A stretch of DNA of 14,356 nucleotides, taken from assembly GCA_002422945.1 (NCBI GenBank), contig DITW01000073.1, positions 62,571-76,926 of the forward strand, in the 5' to 3' direction. The position numbers and the translations under genes are program-made. This DNA is from Sphingomonadales bacterium UBA6174. GTDB taxonomy: Bacteria > Pseudomonadota > Alphaproteobacteria > Sphingomonadales > Sphingomonadaceae. The notes beneath the pieces were generated by a model. It did no database searches. It was not told the origin of the DNA and saw only the letters and a program-made list of their open reading frames with translations. Shown one piece after another: positions 7,782 to 14,356 of this stretch; the first letter of the stretch is position 1; each line of letters begins with the position of its first letter.

Positions 7782-10525
7782 CAATCGTCCTCCTTCTCAA
7801 GGCTGATCTCGAAGGTCATGCCATCAGGCAGCTTCTTGATGAGCTCCTTGAGCTGAGCACCGTTAGACGCCGACACCTTTATTGAGACCTCAGCAACCTT
7901 GGTGGCAGGGCCAATGCCCCAGCCTTCAAGTTTCCCGATCAAATTGAGCGGCGATGTGGCTGGATTGTTGAGAGATGTTCTGGGCTTAGCTCCGCTTACT
8001 GCTGACCCGGCACCGAAAATGCCACCGGGTGCTGGCTGCGTGCCGCCGCCTGTGTTGGTGTCACCTCCCACTGGGATGGACGTAGGCGATGAAGTTCCGC
8101 CGAACAAACCGCCGGGCACGCCGCCATCTGCCGGGGCGGGCGCAAATGGTGCACTTCCACCCGTAGTCGGTACTGCCGAAGGAGCCATAAGCGACACTTC
8201 GTCAAGCTGCCGTCCAGTATAGAAAAGCTTCGGCTTCATGCGCTTCCAGGCAGCTTCCTCATCTTCTCCTGGCTGTGCTTGCAGGTATTCCATGCCACGC
8301 AGATTGATCGCAATCTTGCCTTTCGCACACAGGCGAAGAATACGCTCCTTCATAGCTGTTTCGCCGAGCCATGGGATGCAATCCTGACCTGCGGGACGAG
8401 GCTCCTGCAATTCGCGAAGCAGCTTACCGACAGCAGAATTGTCCGCCGCAGCCTCGAGGACCAGATCTTCGAAGTCTTCAGGCACGAAGAGATCGTTGAC
8501 CAAGGCTTCTTCGATGCCCTCAGGAATCTGGGCACCTTGCTTCTTCAAGCTCTCCACATTGAAAGCGCATTGGCCCGGGTCCGCAAAATTCCAGCGATGC
8601 AAAACGGCGAAGCGATCGAAACGCTTCTTGAGCATGTCCCGGAGCGCGCCTTGGTATTCAGTGTGGAGCTTTTTGTATTCGGGGCTCTGACCACTCCATT
8701 CCTGCGCCTTCATTTCGGCGCGAGCTAGGATCAAAAGATCCCGATCCTGGTAAGCGTTCAATGAACCAGAACGCGGAAGCAGAAATCGGATCGTGTTGCG
8801 CCGCTTCTGCAAATGATCCTTGAGCCAACGGCCGAGGGCGGGGGCGATATTATCCGGCTCTTCAGGCAGTACCAATATCGGCAGGCGGTCATCCCAGCGA
8901 TCCGGCTGCTCCGCTTCATCCAGCGTGGACCATGGATCGGTCTGCCAAGACTTCGGCAATGCGATAACACGGAAAAGCCTGGCGACCTCATCTGTGCCCC
9001 CGATCACGTAGCGTACTTGTTTGGACAGTTGGGCTTGATCAGACCCGTCTGTGAACAGCTTATCGTTTCGCGCACAGGCCATTAATTTTGCACGAGGGTT
9101 CTCCTCCTCGCGAAAAACAAGCCTCGGGCCGTCCTGGTGAATGTTGAAGCTGTTCTCGACGATGGTCGATAGCTCCACCTGAAACGCGTTGTCATCGACG
9201 GCCTTGTCGCGCGTGATATCAACCTGCAGAGTCGAAGGCTCCGCTCCGGCCAAATTACCGACCGCAATAGATCGTAGCCACAACGCGCCAACAATCTCTT
9301 GAAGGTGCGGAGCGAGAGTAGCGTGGTTCGCTACCGCTTCAGTCACGGAAATGATGTTCTGCTGGGCCTTTGCTCGCAGGGTCCGATGATGCTCATTGGA
9401 TACCGAATCCAGGAGAGCGCCAATGCCTGAAGCATCATCGTCGAGGCGGAAATCTGCGGCCGTGAGAACTGGCGATGCTTCTCCGCGGCTCTTATACAAA
9501 TTTGCCAGAATGCGGATCATATCGCGCGTTTCCTGCGCGTCGGTCGCGATCAGAACTTGCTCTTCTAGCAGTCGCAGGAGGTGCGGTGCGTAAGGCCAAG
9601 CTTCGGTAAATTCGGTGCGCTTGCGGTCTTGTTCCGACGGCGGGATGTCCTGCAGCCGGAAATATTCTGCCACATGCTGCGCGACCAGTGCTTCAATCGT
9701 CCCATTTGCAATCTGCAAGCGGTTATCGAAGAGGCGATGCAACAGCATTCGCCGACGATCCTGCTGGATTCGTTCGGCGTTACCGCCGGCCTTGAAATCG
9801 ATCGCCACCGGGTTAACGCGATGCACTTGCTGATATGCGTCGCTACCGCCGTTACGGACGGATATTACGAGAACAAGAAGATCCGGCCGTTCTTTGGCAA
9901 TTTCTGACAAAATTTGTATAAAATTGAACGCCCAATTTTTCCATGGGTATTGCTTGGTGTTGGTGAGGCCGTCGTACCAGGTCTGAAATTCATCCAGAAG
10001 CAGCATTGTTGGTGCGGCTTCAAGCAGTTCAAGAATTAGTTGATCGGAAGGAATATCGGTCTTGGCCGTTCCCATGCCTTCCCACTTGCCCTTGATGTAG
10101 GTCCCGTGAGGGTGGCGATCAAACAACAAATCCCACAAGAACTTGTACCGCTGACGGTGAAGGCTCTCCCCAATCACCTGCATACCGTCACGCAACGCGA
10201 TGCTTCCTATTTGCGGGTCCCCAAGCGTGGTTGCCCATGAATTTAGCCAAGCCCCAGTCGATGCGGCATCATTCACGGCATGGAACAGCGCAGCCATTAA
10301 GTGCGACTTACCCAGACCGCGCTCACCAATGACGACGACAGGCCGTCCTTGGCCCGGGCCAACAGCTTCAATCCCCTTCAGCAAATCGTGAGTAGGGTAG
10401 GTAATATTGAGAAATTCTTGCGCAGCGATTTGGGTGGCGCCGGTATTGCTGTCGTTCGACAGCTCAATCGCGGTACCCTTGAGGCGCTTGCTCTGAAATT
10501 CCCCTCTGAGAGTTAGCCCCAGCAT
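7781..10525 (-). CDS. DUF499-type P-loop ATPase (BrxC/PglY-like)
   Basis: This 914-residue AAA-type ATPase resembles DUF499/COG1483-like proteins, which take the place of BrxC/PglY in BREX-like systems. Walker A is GERGLGKS at 67-74, Walker B is MLLLDEF at 174-180, and VLVISVRNG near 218-226 fits a sensor-1 strand. A central helical region leads to a stretch of about 80 residues (roughly 781-860) very rich in Gly, Pro, Ala, Ser and Thr and probably disordered. This joins a folded tail of about 54 residues (VAEVSIKV to TFEISLEK) that resembles the usual DUF499 C-terminus. It starts at ATG 10525, overlapping the regulator's stop in TAATG, with GGAAGGAT as ribosome-binding site. It probably acts as an ATP-driven scaffold or motor for the PglZ and methyltransferase partners; that role is inferred. 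The ATPase assignment is firm, the DUF499 label fairly so. Confidence 0.87.
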   Translation of the reverse strand: MLGLTLRGEFQSKRLKGTAIELSNDSNTGATQIAAQEFLNITYPTHDLLKGIEAVGPGQGRPVVVIGERGLGKSHLMAALFHAVNDAASTGAWLNSWATTLGDPQIGSIALRDGMQVIGESLHRQRYKFLWDLLFDRHPHGTYIKGKWEGMGTAKTDIPSDQLILELLEAAPTMLLLDEFQTWYDGLTNTKQYPWKNWAFNFIQILSEIAKERPDLLVLVISVRNGGSDAYQQVHRVNPVAIDFKAGGNAERIQQDRRRMLLHRLFDNRLQIANGTIEALVAQHVAEYFRLQDIPPSEQDRKRTEFTEAWPYAPHLLRLLEEQVLIATDAQETRDMIRILANLYKSRGEASPVLTAADFRLDDDASGIGALLDSVSNEHHRTLRAKAQQNIISVTEAVANHATLAPHLQEIVGALWLRSIAVGNLAGAEPSTLQVDITRDKAVDDNAFQVELSTIVENSFNIHQDGPRLVFREEENPRAKLMACARNDKLFTDGSDQAQLSKQVRYVIGGTDEVARLFRVIALPKSWQTDPWSTLDEAEQPDRWDDRLPILVLPEEPDNIAPALGRWLKDHLQKRRNTIRFLLPRSGSLNAYQDRDLLILARAEMKAQEWSGQSPEYKKLHTEYQGALRDMLKKRFDRFAVLHRWNFADPGQCAFNVESLKKQGAQIPEGIEEALVNDLFVPEDFEDLVLEAAADNSAVGKLLRELQEPRPAGQDCIPWLGETAMKERILRLCAKGKIAINLRGMEYLQAQPGEDEEAAWKRMKPKLFYTGRQLDEVSLMAPSAVPTTGGSAPFAPAPADGGVPGGLFGGTSSPTSIPVGGDTNTGGGTQPAPGGIFGAGSAVSGAKPRTSLNNPATSPLNLIGKLEGWGIGPATKVAEVSIKVSASNGAQLKELIKKLPDGMTFEISLEKEDD
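7789..7795 (-). promoter_or_regulatory. Strong Shine-Dalgarno site that sets the pglZ start
   Basis: AAGGAGG on the minus strand lies inside the end of the ATPase gene, seven bases upstream of the ATG at 7781. This spacing favours ATG over the in-frame TTG at 7784. It also allows re-initiation by ribosomes finishing the ATPase gene at the TGATG junction. Confidence 0.75.
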
Positions 10526-11424
10526 TACCGAATCCTTCCACCTGTCGTATCCGCACCCTGAGTTAGCTCTGGGTCACTTAACAAAACAATCTGTTGATCA
10601 TGAGGCTTTCGCACCGAAGGGTCAGTGTCCAAGCCAAGGCGCTTTAAAGCATAGTATAGCAAAGCCCGCCTGACCGGGATGACACCCCGGCCATTCTGCA
10701 TCCCATAATCCAGCTCGATCACCCGTTTCTGATTAGGGCTGAGGTCAGGATGTGGTCCAACCTCAAGCTCCACCATCTCCTCCCAAGCGACATCTGGCAC
10801 TGCCGGCTTCTTGGCGGCTCTTGTTTGACGTGTCTCAATGATGCGGGAGATCACGAAATCGCGGTAATCACCGCTCTTCTCGCAGAAGGATCGGGCGTGC
10901 CAGCGGAACCCATCGAATGCCAAAGCGTGTGGTGCAATCCAGCGCCACTCTGGATCGGGTGCTGACATGGATTGGTAGAGGGCTTCGATGGCCTCATGCC
11001 GCCTGATAGCAATCACAATTGAGCGCAGGACAACTGGATCGATGCCGCGGGCCGGCGCAGGCGTCGCGTCAAACGCGGGAAGGTTGCCAATCCAGGCGTC
11101 CTCAGGTGTGATGACCCCTTCAGCCACCGAGCGGACCTGGGAGAGGTATTGGGTTGCATCGGGCTTCAGAAACAGCGGCTTGAAAGAGGAGGACCGGACA
11201 TATGTCTTCCCGCTCTTGTCGTAGACCATGTTGTCCGGAGCGAGGGCAATGTAGCGGTTGAGGTCGCCTGAGGATTGATTAGGCGACACCCCGAATTTGT
11301 CGATCAGGTCGCTGCGGTTGACATGCCCTTCCCAAAACAAGCGGAATTCGATGAACTGAAGCTTATGCTCCACGCCCCATCGCAAACTTGGCTTGCTGTC
11401 GTCCACAACCACCCCCCGAATCAC
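10525..11424 (-). CDS. WYL-domain transcriptional regulator, BrxR/CapW type
   Basis: This 299-residue DNA-binding protein is expected to dimerise and control the operon it heads. Residues about 20-60 form a winged helix-turn-helix (FIEFRLFWEG, then VNRSDLIDKFGV), which closely resembles the N-terminus of BrxR and CapW regulators of BREX and CBASS loci. Residues about 131-200 form the WYL domain (WRWIAPHALAFDGFRWHARS), and about 215-285 the C-terminal WCX-like extension. GTG at 11424 gives the longest frame; GTG codons at residues 5 and 7, behind a G-rich stretch, are also possible starts. The stop overlaps the ATPase start in TAATG. A 24-bp palindrome at 11423-11446 is a likely operator for this protein. 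WYL domains can sense nucleic-acid or nucleotide signals, so derepression on infection is plausible but inferred. Confidence 0.88.
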   Translation of the reverse strand: MIRGVVVDDSKPSLRWGVEHKLQFIEFRLFWEGHVNRSDLIDKFGVSPNQSSGDLNRYIALAPDNMVYDKSGKTYVRSSSFKPLFLKPDATQYLSQVRSVAEGVITPEDAWIGNLPAFDATPAPARGIDPVVLRSIVIAIRRHEAIEALYQSMSAPDPEWRWIAPHALAFDGFRWHARSFCEKSGDYRDFVISRIIETRQTRAAKKPAVPDVAWEEMVELEVGPHPDLSPNQKRVIELDYGMQNGRGVIPVRRALLYYALKRLGLDTDPSVRKPHDQQIVLLSDPELTQGADTTGGRIR

Positions 11425-11446
11425 TTTCCGGAACCTTCCAAAAAGT
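11423..11446. promoter_or_regulatory. Candidate operator: 24-bp imperfect palindrome
   Basis: The pattern is ACTTT-nn-GGAA-nn-TTCC-nn-AAAGT, centred between 11434 and 11435. Nine of the twelve positions in each half are complementary. It overlaps the regulator's GTG start and lies just downstream of the candidate -10 element, where a bound repressor would block transcription. An eight-base perfect palindrome TTCCGGAA (11426-11433) is nested in it. Its size and position suit a dimeric WYL repressor. Confidence 0.5.
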
Positions 11447-11457
11447 AGACAGGTGAT

Positions 11458-11486
11458 GTGTAGTTTAGATTCGCCCGGTCAGGCAA
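11458..11486 (-). promoter_or_regulatory. Candidate promoter of the defence operon
   Basis: On the minus strand, TTGCCT (11486-11481) and CTACAC (11463-11458) are separated by 17 bases. This loosely matches the alphaproteobacterial sigma-70 pattern (TTGAC-like, 17 bases, CTATAT-like). Transcription would begin near 11451, just upstream of the palindrome at 11423-11446. It lies in the 90-base gap after the mobility cassette, so the defence genes can have their own promoter. Both hexamers are weak matches. Confidence 0.35.
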
Positions 11487-11514
11487 GCGATGCCGGGGTC
11501 CAACTGCGTCAGGT

Positions 11515-11922
11515 TCAGGTGGTAGTCGTAGCGTTCACCGAAAAATGCCGCCGCTGCGCCTCCCACTCCGTCGGGAACGGGTTGGCCAGCGTGGTGAGGT
11601 CGATACCGTCGCCCTGTCTGCCATCGAGGATCGCCTCGATGATGTCCGGGGCGAGCAGCGTCATGCGCAGAACTCGGGTCAGGTAACTCATGCCGATCCC
11701 TTCCTTCTCAGCCAGTTCGGTCACGCTGGAGTAGGATCCGGCTTCAAGCATACCCTTCCAGCGAAATGCGCGGCCCAGAGCCTTGACCACCGTATTGTCG
11801 GTGCGCGAACGCTGGGGATGCGAGCCCGCCGGCAGGACCATTTCCTTGCGCCCGCCGCGCTTCGTGATCTGGAAGGGAACGTGAATCGATATGGTCTGGG
11901 GCCCCGAGGCCAGCGCGCTCAT
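11515..11922 (-). CDS. Small HTH protein of the recombinase cassette
   Basis: This 135-residue protein contains a helix-turn-helix at about residues 66-87 (TELAEKEGIGMSYLTRVL), similar to the ParB/KorB style of HTH. It is preceded by a basic region (KRGGRKE near 21-27) and ends in a short Thr-rich tail. Its ATG overlaps the recombinase stop in ATGA, so the two are translationally coupled. I know similar small HTH proteins as regular companions of this type of alphaproteobacterial serine recombinase. A role as directionality factor, site-binding accessory protein or cassette repressor is plausible, but none is shown by the sequence. Confidence 0.78.
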   Translation of the reverse strand: MSALASGPQTISIHVPFQITKRGGRKEMVLPAGSHPQRSRTDNTVVKALGRAFRWKGMLEAGSYSSVTELAEKEGIGMSYLTRVLRMTLLAPDIIEAILDGRQGDGIDLTTLANPFPTEWEAQRRHFSVNATTTT

Positions 11923-13229
11923 GCTGCTGCCTCCAGTTCCGGCGCCTGCAGTTCACGGACCAGCGCCCCCAGTCCGTCGACCCGCAGCCTGACGTCCAGC
12001 CCAGCGCTTCCGATGACGATGCGATCGACCAGCAACTGGACGATCCTCGCCTGTTCGGCTGGGAACAGCTCATCCCACATGGGATCGAGGCTGGTCAGAG
12101 CATCGCGGGCCTGCGCTTCGGTCATCCCCCGTGCATGCTTCACGCCGCTCTTCCATGCGCCGACAATGATCTCGGGCTGCCGGAAGACCGCACGAAGCTG
12201 GTCGACCACTGTCCCTTCGATCTCTGCCGCCGACACGCGCCCGACCGTGCAGGAACCTGCTCCGTGGCGGAGCAGCGTCTGGCTGACATAGTAGCGATAG
12301 AGCTTGCCGTTCTTGCGCGTGTGGGTCGGAGAGAATGCCGCCCCGTCTGCTCCCCACAGCATGCCCTTCAACAAGGCCGGCGTGTTGGCGCGCGAGCGAT
12401 TGGCGCGAACGCGCGGGCTTTCCTTGAGGATGGTCCGCACGGCATCCCACACGTCCTGATCGATGATCGCGTCATGCTCGCCCGGGTAGCTCTTGCCCTT
12501 GTGGACCGCTTCGCCAATGTAGGCCCTGTTGTTCAGGAGGCGGTAGAGGAACCCCTTGGTGATGGGCTTGCCCTGACGCGTCGTGATCCCGCGCTGGGCG
12601 AGCTCGCGCAGGATGGTCGTGCCGGAACCAACCTCTGAAAACCGCTGGAAGATGTACCTGACGTTGGCGGCGGCGGCCTCGTTGACGATGAGCTTGCGGG
12701 ACTGGACATCATAGCCGAGCGGCGGCACCCCGCCCATGAAGATGCCCTTGGCGCGGCTGGCCGCGAACTTATCGCGGATGCGCTCTGCGGTCACCTCACG
12801 CTCGAACTGGGCGAAGCTGAGCAGAATGTTCAGGGTCAGGCGGCCCATGGAAGTAGTGGTGTTGAACGACTGCGTGATGGACACGAAGGTCACATCGTTC
12901 CGGTCAAAAACCTCGACCAGCTTTGAGAAGTCCATTAGCGATCGCGAAAGACGGTCGATCTTATAGACCACCACCACGTCGATCAGGCCCTCCTCGATAT
13001 CGGCCAGCAGGCGCTGCAGCGCGGGGCGTTCCAGCGTGCCGCCGGAAATACCACCGTCGTCGTAATGGTCGCGGACCGGCACCCAGCCTTCTGACCGCTG
13101 ACTGGCAATGTAGGCTTCGCAGGCCTCGCGCTGGGCATCGAGGGAGTTGAACTCCTGCTCGAGCCCTTCCTCCGATGACTTCCGTGTATAGACCGCGCAG
13201 CGTAGCTTGCGGACGAGCGGTTTGTTCAT
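11919..13229 (-). CDS. Large serine recombinase (site-specific integrase/resolvase)
   Basis: This 436-residue protein is a serine recombinase expected to cut and rejoin DNA at paired att sites through a covalent phosphoserine link. The N-terminal catalytic domain shows YTRKSSE with the probable nucleophile Ser18 and Arg16, then DDGGISGG at 57-64 and KIDRLSRS at 90-97. The long E helix follows (LLSFAQFEREVTAERI, 136-151). The recombinase domain begins near GIFMGGVPPLGYD (162-174). The zinc-ribbon position (about 285-327, PTHTRKNGKLYRYYV) keeps its fold signature but lacks the usual CxxC pair, having only Cys327. I start it at ATG 13229 rather than at the longer in-frame extension to 13385: this ATG overlaps the DUF2924 stop in ATGA and has GGAGG five bases upstream. 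It is the probable engine of island movement. Confidence 0.93.
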   Translation of the reverse strand: MNKPLVRKLRCAVYTRKSSEEGLEQEFNSLDAQREACEAYIASQRSEGWVPVRDHYDDGGISGGTLERPALQRLLADIEEGLIDVVVVYKIDRLSRSLMDFSKLVEVFDRNDVTFVSITQSFNTTTSMGRLTLNILLSFAQFEREVTAERIRDKFAASRAKGIFMGGVPPLGYDVQSRKLIVNEAAAANVRYIFQRFSEVGSGTTILRELAQRGITTRQGKPITKGFLYRLLNNRAYIGEAVHKGKSYPGEHDAIIDQDVWDAVRTILKESPRVRANRSRANTPALLKGMLWGADGAAFSPTHTRKNGKLYRYYVSQTLLRHGAGSCTVGRVSAAEIEGTVVDQLRAVFRQPEIIVGAWKSGVKHARGMTEAQARDALTSLDPMWDELFPAEQARIVQLLVDRIVIGSAGLDVRLRVDGLGALVRELQAPELEAAA

Positions 13230-13675
13230 GCTGCCCTCCGATGATCCTTGAGGCCGAAGAACACCCAGCCGTTCCAGCGCGACCCGGTGATCGCGCGGGC
13301 GATTGCGGACAGCGACTGGTAGGGACGCCCCTGCCACTCGAAGCCGTCCAAGGTGACGGTCACGGTGTGCTCCACCCCCTGCCACTCGCGGATAAGGCGG
13401 GTGCCGGTGATGGGCTTCAGGTCGGCACGGACCCGACGGGTGGTGATGTTACCCCCATCGAGCTGTTCGCCGAGCTTCTGCAGCCGCTTGACCGTTTCCA
13501 CCTTCAGGCCGCCGTAGGCGAGTTCCTGGATGCGGTAGGCCAGTCGGCTTTCGAGGTAGCGCCGGTTGAAGGCCGGCGGCTCCTCATTGAACAGTTCACG
13601 CCATTGTTTCTTTAATTCGGCGATGGGCGCTGCCTTCATGGCCGCCAGCCGTGCGAGTACGGGATCAGGTTTCAT
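13226..13675 (-). CDS. DUF2924 protein of the recombinase cassette
   Basis: The protein has 149 residues. It matches DUF2924 proteins in length and landmarks: an N-terminal helix with LKKQWRELFNEEPP (about 21-34), RRYLESRLAYRIQELAYGG (about 39-57), and a C-terminal half with GTRLIREWQGVEHTV followed by FEWQGRPYQSLSAIARAITG and SRWNGWVFFGL. The last part resembles small DNA-associated domains in which a basic beta region precedes a Trp-rich turn. Its molecular role is unknown; it almost always sits beside a serine recombinase. The ATG at 13675 overlaps the upstream stop in ATGA, and its own stop overlaps the recombinase start in the same way. Confidence 0.9.
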   Translation of the reverse strand: MKPDPVLARLAAMKAAPIAELKKQWRELFNEEPPAFNRRYLESRLAYRIQELAYGGLKVETVKRLQKLGEQLDGGNITTRRVRADLKPITGTRLIREWQGVEHTVTVTLDGFEWQGRPYQSLSAIARAITGSRWNGWVFFGLKDHRRAA

Positions 13676-13878
13676 TGTGCGTTTCTCCGGTGAGTTGCAC
13701 CGGCACTACCGCTCTGTTCGGAGGCGAAGTGTAGCGGAAAGTCTCCACTCTCTTCATATAGTTGATCTGCATTACGCAGGTGCAGGCGAGCGAGCGCCGC
13801 ACCAAGCAGATCACACAGTTCAGCCCGTCGCGCGGCCGGGGACATCTTGTCCGGATGGAGTGGGTTCGGGCGTTTCAC
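13672..13878 (-). CDS. Small protein heading the recombinase cassette
   Basis: This short protein is 68 residues from the GTG at 13876-13878. It resembles small hypothetical proteins I know upstream of DUF2924 genes, with a helical core (SPAARRAELCDLLGAALARL) followed by an acidic segment and a Ser/Gly-rich basic tail ending RRNAQ. The frame stays open to an ATG at 13953, giving 93 residues. I prefer the GTG because GGAG lies eight bases before it and the added N-terminus looks like chance coding. The stop overlaps the DUF2924 start in ATGA, which supports it as a real first gene of the cassette. Function unknown. Confidence 0.7.
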   Translation of the reverse strand: MKRPNPLHPDKMSPAARRAELCDLLGAALARLHLRNADQLYEESGDFPLHFASEQSGSAGATHRRNAQ

Positions 13879-13977
13879 TTGGAGGTCTCCGTCTCGTGCC
13901 CGACTGGGTCGAGCAATGGTGCTGAGACGGAAAAGCCAGCTGCCTGAACTCAATGGGACACCGGGCGGTAAAACTGC

Positions 13978-13990
13978 TCACAGAGTGTGA
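13978..13990. repeat. Short dyad TCACA-GAG-TGTGA
   Basis: The two perfect five-base arms are separated by GAG and lie about 100 bases upstream of the first cassette gene. The dyad could be an operator or a recombinase or HTH-protein binding half-site. Dyads this short also arise by chance. Confidence 0.3.
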
Positions 13991-14323
13991 ACAAGTGCGG
14001 AACATCCCCCTTGCGAACTGTGGCGAGGGCAGCAATCATTGAATGCGAATCAAACACTCAGCCGGGCTTGATGATTGGGGGCGTGTCACGAACAGCGAAT
14101 TCTATTGTACGCAATGCCTTGGTGCTGGTCGAAATGCGGCAGCATCAGCCTGCGATGGAGACGTTGTTGTTCTTATCCGCAGAAGAGAAATGGCAGCGTC
14201 AATTTCTGAGCATCTGGCACCACAACTGCATTTGATAGTCCTAGGCGGAATTTTCGGAGACTTATATGGTACGCATGCCGGCCAAAACCTGCCCTAATCT
14301 CTCTCGGCTATTCGATGATGCGG

Positions 14324-14349
14324 AGCCGACTCTGCTGTCCGGCTTTTTT
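14324..14349 (+). terminator. Candidate Rho-independent terminator
   Basis: AGCCG (14324-14328) pairs with CGGCT (14340-14344). After a one-base bulge, AC (14329-14330) pairs with GT (14337-14338), leaving a loop of six. The T-run TTTTTT (14344-14349) follows directly. The shape is typical of an intrinsic terminator on the plus strand. The gene it would serve is unclear: either the doubtful small ORF ending at 14297 or a transcript from further left. Confidence 0.45.
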
Positions 14350-14356
14350 GAAAGCA

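Larger units (their letters stand above)
13879..14356. other. Right flank without a convincing gene
   Basis: These 478 bases hold no gene that I can support. The minus strand has no long frame here, so it is probably the leader of the recombinase cassette, and perhaps the recombinase's attachment region. Two overlapping plus-strand frames of 82 and 84 codons exist (13987-14235 and 14043-14297). Neither resembles a family I know or has a well-placed ribosome-binding site. The second ends 27 bases before a terminator-like hairpin, which is the only argument in its favour. No copy of the tRNA-Ser 3' end is present. Confidence 0.5.

Noticed and set aside
7782..7784. TTG start for the PglZ protein
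   Set aside because: The ATG one codon later has the better codon, ideal spacing from AAGGAGG and a TGATG junction.
298..11424. Calling the operon a standard DISARM system
   Set aside because: Methylase and SNF2 helicase fit, but the DISARM core DrmA, DrmB and DrmC is absent, and PglZ and DUF499 are not DISARM parts.
13230..13385. N-terminal extension of the recombinase to 488 residues
   Set aside because: The extension lies within the DUF2924 gene in another frame, reads as basic non-protein-like sequence, and an ATG at 13229 has a good ribosome-binding site and the cassette's usual ATGA overlap.
14043..14297. Plus-strand 84-codon ORF at the right edge as a gene
   Set aside because: There is no recognisable family or well-spaced ribosome-binding site. 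The terminator 27 bases downstream is suggestive but not enough.

Overview
This window is a mobile accessory island, most likely from an alphaproteobacterium; a sphingomonad or relative is my best guess. That placement is an inference. It rests on moderately GC-rich DNA and on a recombinase/DUF2924/small-ORF/HTH gene cassette that I know chiefly from Alphaproteobacteria. Every gene I can support lies on the minus strand, except the 3' end of a tRNA-Ser on the plus strand at the left edge.

Left edge (1-297): the last 36 bases of a tRNA-Ser gene, an imperfect 14-base-arm inverted repeat directly after its CCA, and a probable intrinsic terminator for the minus-strand operon. I see no convincing gene between the tRNA and position 298.

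Centre (298-11424): a tightly packed six-gene operon, transcribed right to left. In order it holds a WYL-domain regulator of the BrxR/CapW type, a DUF499-type P-loop ATPase with a long Gly/Pro-rich linker, a short PglZ-domain protein, a DUF1156 adenine DNA methyltransferase, an unrecognised 166-residue protein, and an SNF2-family helicase. Junctions are TAATG, TGATG, a 12-base gap, a GTGA overlap and a 9-base gap, so the genes are very probably co-transcribed and partly translationally coupled. The content is that of an anti-phage system. Methyltransferase, PglZ and DUF499 ATPase follow BREX logic, and a COG1743-like methylase with a COG0553-like helicase recalls type 3 BREX. The SNF2 helicase also resembles DrmD of DISARM. 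However, no BrxA, BrxB, BrxF, BrxL, DrmA, DrmB or DrmC and no recognisable nuclease is present. A 24-bp imperfect palindrome overlaps the regulator's start, downstream of a candidate promoter. This suggests an autorepressed operon.

Right part (11515-13878): a four-gene mobility cassette, also on the minus strand, in which every junction is a 4-base ATGA overlap. It encodes a 68-residue protein, a DUF2924 protein, a large serine recombinase and a 135-residue HTH protein. It probably moves, or once moved, the defence genes beside it.

Right edge (13879-14356): no convincing gene. It holds a short dyad at 13978-13990, an unsupported small plus-strand ORF, and a terminator-like hairpin with a T-run at the very end.
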